NCBI GenBank assembly: GCA_029851415.1
Contig: CM056741.1
Coordinates: 143,146,522 to 143,210,521, forward strand
Reading direction: 5' to 3'
Length of the DNA stretch: 64,000 nt
Source: Eretmocerus hayati
Taxonomy: Eukaryota; Arthropoda; Insecta; Hymenoptera; Aphelinidae
A program made the translations under genes and the position numbers. Every line of letters begins with the position of its first letter. Within the stretch, counting starts at the first letter, position 1. This document shows positions 56,276 to 64,000 of the stretch, one piece after another. The notes beneath the pieces are model-generated. The model did not search any database. It saw only the letters and a program-made list of their open reading frames with translations, and was not told where the DNA came from.

Positions 56276-56541
56276 TTATGATCGAGTCTCGTTTGAGGGA
56301 ATGCCTGCGACAACGTTATCATCGGTATCAGCTGTAGCTGCGGATGAACTTGTCGTCATTGCCACTTGCGAGTTATCTGCTGGCTCAATGACTTCAAAAC
56401 TTTCGGAAGAGGAGGCTTCACTCAGCGATGGAGTCTCGACGGCAGGCACCGAAGCACCTGTTGAAGCGCTCGTTGTCGTTTCTGAGGACGGCGTTGTTGA
56501 GGAGGACGACGACGATACTGAGGGCTCCGTTGCCGTGGAGT
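56276..56541 (-). CDS. membralin, probable last coding exon
   Basis: The minus strand shows an acceptor (TATGTAATTCTAG) ending at 56542 and then an open frame to a TAA at 56278-56276. The 88 residues are Ser/Thr/Ala/Glu-rich (STATEPSVSSSSSTTPSSET near the start, SFEVIEPADNS later), like the low-complexity C-terminal tail of membralins. The exon starts with two bases of a split codon, and the upstream exon (62563-62188) ends with one, so the phases fit: A plus AC makes Asn. The tail is expected to be cytosolic and disordered. The strand is inferred from the frame and splice phase; the plus-strand frame over the same bases is a shadow. Confidence 0.6.
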
Positions 56542-57606
56542 CTAGAATTACATACTGATGAGCAAGAGGAGCAATACTTGATGTGCATAGTATCCTATCA
56601 AAATCTGATTTTTTTCTTACGCAAACAGAAAGCTCTTATCTGAAATGGTCGAAGACGTTTCGGATGTTAAAGTAAACAATTGTGTGATTCAAATTTGTTT
56701 CTCATTGGACAACATCCCTTAAAAGACCCAAAATTTCTGAAAGTTTTCGAATTCATTTCGTCTAGAGACTCTACAGTCTCGAACTCAAAGAAAAATCTTA
56801 ATGGCCTGGAAAATCAATCAACTTCGTCAACCCCCAAGAAGAACAACACTCCCCATTGTTCGCCCAATGTATTTTTGAATGGGGATGTATTTTTCTTCGT
56901 CAGGGGCGACGATTCAAGAATATTTTTGAACGATAATTCTTATGATATCGATTATTGGATGTGCGACCTATGGTCTGAGCCCAAAATTGGCCCATTTGCC
57001 GAGTTGAGCCACTTCCTCTCACTAAGAGCGTAATCGGGAAAGTGGTTAAACCTAGATTGAACTCTTCAACAAGGCTGCCTAATCCGACCTCGCATTAATG
57101 GAGTTATGGGTGCGAAATCACAGAAAAGGATATTATGTACAATTTTCACTTGGCGGAAAAACTGTGCTTGAGCCTATCAACAAAGACCCTATATTTCTAT
57201 TGCTCCAATGAAAAGAAAATACACAATCCCACAATCTTACCACTCAAAGCCAGCAATGAACTCTAGGATCGCTACACAGGACGTATCACTCGAAATACTT
57301 CCATCCAAATATCTTACGAAATCTTCAAAGTATGAAAAACGAGAATGCGGAAACATGTTTTCTCCACAACTAAAAGAGCATCCGTATATTATTTGAAGTT
57401 CGGCAGGATCTGGGTTATTCCTTTTTTTGGGGGAAACTTTGTCACTCATTTTTGGATAGAATACATCCTAAATACTGACCAACTTTGACCAAGGTGTCAG
57501 ATTTACCCTCGATAACATTAAAATTCAGGATCCGAATTTTTCGTAAGTAAACTTACCAAGGAGCTTACTTTCGCTAGGAACAGTTCCAATTACATCTTGT
57601 AAGTAT

Positions 57607-57735
57607 TAAAATTAGGGCTGGGACTATCCGTAAATTATTCGGATACTTTCCGGGCATTCGGATACTTGCATGGTAAAAAATTGTATATAAAAATTAAATA
57701 CCGTCAACGCAGGTAACTTTGCCACACTTTTGACT
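57607..57735. repeat. inverted repeat pair, left member (GTAACTTTGCCACA ends)
   Basis: It reads GGGCTGGGACT..CCG..CGGATA and then ACCGTCAACGCAGGTAACTT. The reverse complement of 61855-61995 has GGTCTGGGACTTTTGCATATCCGGA followed by a matching ACCGTCAAACGAGGTAACTT. The two lie 4.1 kb apart in opposite orientation, either two copies of a repeat or ends of a larger element. Confidence 0.5.
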
Positions 57736-58499
57736 TTTTTTCATTGTTCTCCGTATAGTTCGGGAAGATTACGACAAAACCTATCTAGACTAGTAACTAA
57801 TCGGAAGCTTGGGATTTTGGCTTTCGATTGGCTTGAAAGGTAGAATTCGATTTGAGGATCTTGTTTGGAGATGCGGTCATGAGAAGCAAAACACCTTTCA
57901 CAAAACTTGGGGTAGGATATTTGCCACACTCCAATATCTCCACTCAAATTTCAGTACCACGACTGAAATTCTCGTGAAAATACGAGCATATCTTGTATGT
58001 TATCAGCTTTGATCGATGTTCCTACCATGAAGAATATTTTTCTTGCCATTCGAAGCCTCATAAAGCTTCAAACTACTAACGAATGTCGATTTTAAGGTCG
58101 TGCAGTTGCCGGGCACTCCTCAATGAAGTTTTACTCACATTTTACGCTAAAGTTTTGAAGATTCTTCTTCAAATGAGTCGTCGAGTCATGGTTATTGTTC
58201 AATTCGTAGTCAACAACTTGCGCTTCATCCCAAATCGCAAGAGTTTTGAAGGAAAATGAAAACGATCATACCGTTGGTACTCCTCGGGCACTTACTAGCC
58301 TGTAATGGGCCGTTCATATATTACGTGATACAGATTGGGGAAGGGGGTTTGGGTCTTTATCACTTTTTATCAAGTTGAGGGGAGGTTTTTTACAAATTCT
58401 CACATGATATGCGATTTCCAGCCTTCAAATCCTTGTGTACCTGTGAATTGAATGAGTAGGAGGCATCAAGTTTTATAATACGAATACCCGGATAGAACG

Positions 58500-59090
58500 T
58501 ATAATTCTATCGGTGGAGAAAGTCATCCTTGAAACCCAGAAAGGCAATCAAACCCGCGGGTATTCGTATGCTCGAACAAATAATTCTGTATGTGGAAAAT
58601 CATTTCTAAAACCCAGGAAGGCAATCAAACTCGTGAGTACCCCTATGCTCGAGCAAACGATTCTGTCGAGGAATGAATTCATTCTTGAAACCCAGGAAGA
58701 CATTTAAAACCGCAAATGACCGGATGCTCGGACCGGAAATTCTGTCGGGGAATACTCAATCCCAAAATCTAGGAGGGCAATCAATCCTTCAAATACTCGG
58801 ATGCTCAGACTGAGGATTCGGTCAGCGGGGAAAATTATTCCTGAAACCCAAGGAGGCAATCAATTTCGCAAATACGTGGATGCCCGGACCGGAAATTCTG
58901 CCGAGAAAAAATCGTTCCTTAAACCCAGGAGGAAACATCAAACCATCACGTAGCCGGCAGTTCTTTCTTTCTGGGTTCTAGGAATGATTTTCGGCCCGGG
59001 CATGCAGAAATTTGGTGTTTTGATTCTCTCTTCGGGGTGTTGGGAATGACTTTCCTCCAGACAGAATCATTCGATCGAACATTTGAGTAT
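58500..59090. repeat. tandem array of ~77 bp repeats, third locus
   Basis: About six copies with the core AGGAAGGCAATCAAAC spaced 77-78 bp, from the same family as 2049-2590. The last part (about 58960-59060) turns to the opposite orientation (TCTTTCTGGGTTCTAGGAAT), again giving a foldback. Confidence 0.7.
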
Positions 59091-59262
59091 TGATGGAGCT
59101 ACCTGCATTGAAAGATGAACGATTAACATGGATTATCTATATGTAACAGAATAATTTGAGATTTTGAGATTATGAAGCATCAATGATACTACTAAGGATA
59201 TTATTACTTTCGATTGATCAATGATCCTGCTATGTTTACTCGCCACTTATAAGGGAAATTAA

Positions 59263-59641
59263 GGCGATGCGGTCGCCGTGCAATCCGAAAGTTATATCTC
59301 GTTCAGATGTAAGTCAACATTTTCACGAAACGAAGTTGGAGACGATTTGTCCATTACGTGTTATCATCTGAATTGTGGTGGACAACTCACTATTTGTCAC
59401 CAATCACAAGACTAACACTAATGAAGGAGAATAACTTGCCCGCGGGTACTTCTTAACCTACAAATTCGCACATTTTTGTACACAAAAATCTCAAAATCTT
59501 TTCCAATTTGGGCTAAAGGAAGAGTTATCCAGGCCGAGTTAGATGATAATAAAGCCTGGATAACTCGCCTCTTAGCCCGAATTGGAAAAGATGCTGAGAG
59601 TTTTGTGAACAAAGTTCAGCGTGCACGGCGACCGCATCGCC
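59263..59641. mobile_element. 379 bp TTAA-flanked hairpin MITE, copy 1
   Basis: Starts GGCGATGCGGTCGCCGTGCA and ends with its exact complement. TTAA stands on both sides (59259-59262 and 59642-59645). A centre hairpin (TCCAGGCCGAGTTAGATGAT against ATAAAGCCTGGATAACTCG) and mirrored TTTTCCAATTTGGGC segments make most of it palindromic. TTAA duplication suggests a piggyBac-type transposase acting in trans. Confidence 0.75.
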
Positions 59642-59899
59642 TTAAAGAGGGGAAATTCGGTTCATTATTTGATGTAATTTCATCTTTTTATTCATGTCTT
59701 GGGGGGGGGGGGGGGGGCTAGGTAGCAGTGATATTATCACGAGATAAGAAGGGGTGGTTAGCATGGAATATCATGTCATCGCGAGGATGGAAGGAGGGTC
59801 AAAAAAGGCCAAATCTATATCACGTAATATATGAATGGTCCCTAATCGGGATACATTATTCATCACACGTAACTCGAATTCTCTAAGAATCCGAGTTAA

Positions 59900-60422
59900 G
59901 GTAGTTGTACACTAAAGCTGAAAATACAGTGAAATCTCCGGTCGCACGGACACCTCTGGTTGCACCAAAACTGTCCGCTATCCGGAGGTGTCCGCTAATC
60001 AGAAGTTAATTTCTGTGATTATACTTCTGCTGGTCGCAAAAAATTGTCCGTTATTGAGAGGTGTCCGCTAATAAGAGGTATCCGTTAAGGGAGATTCCAC
60101 TAAATACCAGAAAAACACCAAAGATGGGGAGGATTTAGTTCAAGTTTTAATGAACACCTGTGCAAAATTTCAGAATGATTGACCGTTCTGTTTCGGAGTG
60201 AGAGCCATCAAAAACCCGCCACTTTTAACATTTCGTTTATATGGGAGTCGACGATCCCGCATGAGCGCCGTGCTAAAAGTAACGAATTTTGATGACTACC
60301 ACTCTGAAACAAAACGGTCAATCATTTTGAAATTTTGCACAGGTGTTCATTAACACTTGAACTAAATCCTCACCGACTTTGGTGACATTCTGGTATATTT
60401 TGCATTTTAGTGCACAACTACC
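59900..60422. mobile_element. TTAA-flanked hairpin element with a nested insert
   Basis: Ends GGTAGTTGTACACTAAA and, reversed, GGTAGTTGTGCACTAAA; TTAA at 59896-59899 and 60423-60426. Long arms (for example GATTTAGTTCAAGTTTTAAT against ATTAACACTTGAACTAAATC) meet near 60240. A 178 bp pogo-like insert sits in the left arm. Confidence 0.7.
59927..60104. mobile_element. pogo/Tigger-like MITE inserted at TA
   Basis: The left end CAGTGAAATCTCC and the right end, reversed, AGTGGAATCTCC (three extra bases) run into GGACACCTC / GGATACCTC, matching pogo/Tigger TIRs. It is flanked by TA (59925-59926 and 60105-60106); the opposite arm of the host element at about 60390 shows the site without the insert. 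Confidence 0.6.
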
Positions 60423-60426
60423 TTAA

Positions 60427-60805
60427 GGCGATGTGATCACCGTGCAACCCGGGAATTATATCTCATTCAGATGTAACTCAAAATTTTCAGGAAACGAAGT
60501 CGGAGACGATTTGTCAATCACGTATTATCATCTGAACTGTGGTGGACAACTCATTATTTGTCACCAATCATAAGACTATCACTAATGAACGAGAATAACT
60601 TGCCCCCGGGTACTTTCTAACCAACAAATAGGCACATTTTCGTTCACAAAAATATCAAAATCTTTTCCGATTTGGGCTAAACGAAGACTTATCCAGGCCA
60701 AGTTAGATGATAATAAAACCTGGAAAACTCGTGGTTTAGCCCAAATTGAAAAAGATTTCGAGAGTTTTGTGAATAAAAATCAGCGTGCACGGCGACCGCC
60801 TCGCC
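60427..60805. mobile_element. 379 bp TTAA-flanked hairpin MITE, copy 2
   Basis: The same length and structure as 59263-59641 and clearly the same family, with scattered differences. TTAA at 60423-60426 is shared with the neighbouring element; the other TTAA is at 60806-60809. Confidence 0.75.
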
Positions 60806-61854
60806 TTAAACAAGTTGTCGCATCCAAGTTACACAATATCGAGAGTTTGACAGATCGTAGTTTATCCCTTATCGAAAGAGTGAAATGGAGACGGAATTCA
60901 GCTTGAACGGCAACCGGATGCTCGCCTCAGAGAATTTCTGAATTGTTTCGCTAGATTCGCATCTTTGGCACTCTACACAAGATTGTTGGAAGGTGATGCT
61001 TAAGTTATGCCTCATAGATTCGCGTTGACGGATTCAGAATTGGGGAGTGGACGTCAACTTGTCTCTTGAATCGAGTTCTAGGCTCCTCTTATGATATTTT
61101 TGTGAACCATACGAAGAACCTGTAACTGCGCGCCACTGCTTCATGTAACCAATGCAGCATCAGTACTTTGAGCAGAGCTCAGCGCAGAACAGTCATTGAC
61201 GATTCTCAATCGAAATAAAATCCATCCACGCGATACGAGATTTCATTTAGTGCAGAGCGGAGTCAATCAAGTTCATATGGAAATTAATCACAATTACAAC
61301 AAAATTGAACTAGTTTTTATCATAACAGTTCTTGTACTTCCGTTTCCTCTTCTGCCTTGCATAGTTTTTTGACATCTGTCGAAGCAGACAGATTAAAAAC
61401 TGAGTTGGGAGGATTGAAAATGTGATGAAATAGAGAATTATCTTAGGAAAACTGAAAAAATATACGTAGCTCAGAGCAATCCAGCTGCTCGGAAGTGTGG
61501 TAAAGTTACACCACCATAGCCTAAAAAGCATCTTTTTTCTCTTTCTTAATGTGGAATTTGCACAATGCAAAAATACTGCTTTGTAACAATTGGATCATCA
61601 AGCCAACGGTATGTGTCGAAGAAAATATGCAGCATTTACCTGTCATTTGACGACAAGTGCTCGTACTTGGTCAATTTCCTTGGACTAGTTTTTTTCTGCT
61701 TTACTCTCACTGCCCTACAAAAAAATCTCATAAACAACTATGAGGCATCTAAAACCACTTCCCGTGGGCACGGGACATAAGCTCACGCATGCCTCCTCTG
61801 GAAAAAATTGTTACTAGAGCGCAAAGATTCCTTACTTCACCTAGGCTGTCTCTG

Positions 61855-61995
61855 AAATCTTTTTCCGGGGGTGTGGCAAAGTTACACCGCCCCCCCCCCT
61901 GTGGCAAAGTTACCTCGTTTGACGGTACCTCGAATCCAGCATAATTCAAAATATCCGCGGAAATCCGGATATGCAAAAGTCCCAGACCTATTTCT
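61855..61995. repeat. inverted repeat pair, right member
   Basis: Contains GTGGCAAAGTTACACCGCCC and GTGGCAAAGTTACCTCGTTT, then the complement of the 57607 block. The same GTGTGGTAAAGTTACACC word is at 61495. Confidence 0.5.
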
Positions 61996-62187
61996 AATCA
62001 TCACAATGACGGAGCAATAATGAATGACATTCCATAATAAAAAGTGCGGGCGTGAAAGAGGTCAACCATCATCTAGCGGATTCAGTCACCAGGCTGGGCT
62101 TGATTAGTCGAGATAATACACACAGTTTGTACTTCAAATTGAAGAAACCAGAGTCCAGAAATCGCATGAAATAGAAGGAATACTTAC

Positions 62188-62423
62188 TTGTGGAGTTATC
62201 TGGCTCGGGCAGACGCATGTGAAAGGCAGTTCCAAAAGGTGCCTCTCCAGAGAGGTTCGACAGGTCACTAATATAGTCACGCTGGCTGGGTGGATCTGCC
62301 GACTCCTGCTCGTTCTGACGTTGCAGCTGATCGGCCTGCGGTTGCTGCTGTTGCTGACCATCGCTCGAATCGGCTCTAGCCGCAGCAGAAGAAGCACTTG
62401 GGCTTGCGTTAGGCTGTTGTTGC

Positions 62424-62454
<31 letters not shown>

Positions 62455-62563
62455 GCGGTCCAGCTCCCTGCTGCGCGTGGTTGCGATACAATAACTGTTG
62501 CAACTGGGCTTGTTGCAGAATCATAGGTAACTCATAGTGATGGAAAAAGTACAACATGGAGTG
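62188..62563 (-). CDS. membralin (TMEM259-type), penultimate coding exon
   Basis: An acceptor (AATTTGTTACAG) ends at 62564 and a donor GTAAGTATT follows at 62187. The exon begins HSMLYFFHHYELPMILQQ, the strongly conserved end of the membralin membrane domain (human TMEM259 has HSMIYFFHHYELPAILQQ at this place, preceded by LFIQ). A run of 14 Gln follows (residues about 46-59 of the exon) and then a linker with DYISDLSNLSGEAPFG. Membralins are multi-pass endoplasmic reticulum membrane proteins of the ER-associated degradation machinery. Start phase 0, end phase 1, matching 56541. Upstream exons lie outside the window (beyond 64000). The poly-Gln run is coded by a CAA-rich microsatellite and is not a general feature of the family as far as I know. 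Confidence 0.88.
62414..62456 (-). repeat. CAA/CAG trinucleotide repeat coding poly-Gln
   Basis: On the plus strand TTG repeats with one CTG interruption. It codes the Gln run in membralin and is likely length-variable between individuals. Confidence 0.85.
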
Positions 62564-64000
62564 CTGTAACAAATTAATTTCACCAACTGTCATTTATTGT
62601 AATGCTTGCATAGCCGATGACGCGCAGTGACGTATATATCCCGTGTCGTCAATTGGCGGTGTTCATTGACCGATTCAGTCCTGTTCATAAGATAGATAAA
62701 AAATCAACAGAATTGAGATAAATCATATGTGTTATTGTCGGCATCTTGAGCATTAGGAACATTTTTCTTATCAACGGGAAAATTTTCAACTTTCCAATAC
62801 ACTACTGAGAATTATTTTTTTTTTAATTCGACGTAGGTAAGAAAAACATTTTTGAAGTAGTGAGCATATTAAGAAAGAATGTCAGAGAGATAATCTTTTT
62901 AACCGACGTGGACGATTCCAGATTATTAACAAATTGTCAGAGTCAAGTTTTTCAAGATCTTCAAAATCTACGTAAAGTAGACACAGGTCTAATGCGGCGA
63001 TTATGTCAATGATTTCATTGGTGTCTATTGCAACTTGCTTTCGGCAATGAAAAAGTTAAATGTTTCACAAAGTAGAAGTAACATAGCGTTGTATTCACCC
63101 GCAAGATTTGTATCTTGTGCATTTTTTTGAGATTCAAAATGCGTAAACTATATAGCAACAACGGACGATATAAACATTGTCTCATTTTTCTTCTATGATG
63201 CAAACTTCGCCGTAGTTTGCCCGAAAAAAATCAAAATTGCAATCCATACGAACAAAATGTATGAGTAATCAGAAACTGAATAAATCAAGTAACTTGTGAA
63301 ATCCAACCCCATACGCATTATAAAACGATAGAGTGGATGCGCCACGCTGTTCCCTTGAGGGGTGATGCAACGAGCATTCGAGGATGATCCAACTCTGCGG
63401 GATCATTTTTCTCGTTAAATCCAGCCCTTGCGTGGAAATTCAAGCTAGAGAAGAACGAAAACTGAATTATGTGCCCATACTCCAGAATAGAGTTACGTTG
63501 GTACACACGAGAGGAACTAGATTCTCCAATAATTTTCTGCGGTCGAAACACTGTATGAAAACATTGATTCTCCAATCTGAATATTTTATAACAGTCTATT
63601 ACTTCTCCAGAGGACACCAAAAATTGTGATACGTCTGACTTTGAAGTTAATATCTTTGAACTTTAAATAGAATCGTGTACATAAAAAAAGCCGAGGAATA
63701 GAATCCGAATCATATTAAAAATAATTCAACTTCGTGGATAACGAATGAAATTACTATTGTATTTGATTTCACGAATCATGAACAACTCAGCTGGACTTCA
63801 TCAATTCTGCATGAAATTTTAGAACTCAGCTCGAACAATCGTCAAAGATTGTGAAAAATCGGAGATGGCAATTCGCGCTGAAAAAGATGCCACTAGTCGA
63901 GGAACCAGTGAAAACAATCTGATTGCTGTGGCAATCAAACTGTCTATAGTTACTGAAATCGAGTGAGTCGACGCATGCATCTGAATACAGTATCACAACC
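62564..64000 (-). other. probable membralin intron
   Basis: It lies directly upstream of the penultimate exon on the minus strand. I looked for the preceding conserved exon (expected to end in LFIQ) and did not find it. A minus-strand frame at 63318-63620 matches nothing I recognise. Confidence 0.45.

Larger units (their letters stand above)
58307..59842. mobile_element. composite element with GGGCCGTTCATATATTACG ends, TAAT flanks
   Basis: Left GGGCCGTTCATATATTACGT and right, reversed, GGGACCATTCATATATTACG are inverted. TAAT precedes (58303-58306) and follows (59843-59846), a likely 4 bp target duplication. Inside are the ~77 bp repeat array (58500-59090) and a TTAA-flanked hairpin (59263-59641). 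No transposase. Confidence 0.55.
56542..62187 (-). other. membralin last intron (~5.6 kb) filled with nested elements
   Basis: It begins (minus strand) with the donor GTAAGTATTCC at 62187 and ends at the TAG acceptor at 56542. It contains the inverted ends at 57607-57735 and 61855-61995, the TAAT-flanked composite (58307-59842), twin TTAA elements and the TTAA element with its pogo-like insert. Poly(G) (59701-59717) and poly(C) (about 61890-61900) runs also occur. No other exon with matching phase was seen. Confidence 0.55.

Overview
The window looks like a stretch of arthropod, most probably insect, nuclear genome. It is AT-rich, gene-poor and crowded with nested transposable elements. It carries insect-type Ty3-like and BEL/Pao LTR retrotransposons, a two-domain (endonuclease plus reverse transcriptase) LINE, tRNA-derived SINEs, many foldback or hairpin DNA elements, and only one host gene that I can recognise. 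That gene is the 3' end of a membralin (TMEM259-type) gene on the minus strand. No prokaryotic operons, rRNA genes or CRISPR arrays were seen. The order is not proven; Insecta is an inference from the element types.

Layout. 1-5.2 kb: AT-rich DNA with two foldback elements, the second having arms built of a ~77 bp tandem repeat. 5.23-7.77 kb: a 2.5 kb palindromic non-autonomous DNA element with CACAGTG ends and a 5 bp target duplication (Transib/RAG-like ends). 7.8-16.6 kb: a rearranged BEL/Pao element (5 bp target duplication), split at its reverse transcriptase by a very young Ty3-like element on the minus strand (identical 222 bp LTRs, 4 bp target duplication, tRNA-Pro primer site, intact pol, very short gag). 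16.6-23.4 kb: unassigned AT-rich DNA with one poly(A)-tailed SINE and a hairpin element. 23.47-29.03 kb: a full-length LINE with a 15 bp target duplication and three long open frames. 29-46 kb: mostly unassigned, with an inverted SINE complex, several foldback elements and a 220 bp tandem duplication. 46.1-51.2 kb: a giant foldback with another long-TIR element nested in it, then a MITE. 51.2-56.2 kb: unassigned, with a few weak promoter-like sites. 56.3-62.6 kb: last two exons of membralin separated by a ~5.6 kb intron that holds at least five nested DNA elements (two TTAA-flanked twins, a third TTAA-flanked element with a pogo/Tigger-like insert, and a TAAT-flanked composite). 62.6-64 kb: probably intron or upstream gene sequence.

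How the parts relate. Insertion order can be read from target duplications: Ty3-like into BEL, pogo-like into a TTAA element, TTAA element into a TAAT-flanked composite, and TTAA-type element into a foldback. The most unusual item is the LINE. Besides ORF1 (coiled coil and RNA-binding) and ORF2 (endonuclease, reverse transcriptase, zinc knuckle) it carries a third, ATG-started 302-codon ORF after ORF2 whose layout resembles a second ORF1-type RNA-binding protein. ORF2 has no ATG before its endonuclease core.
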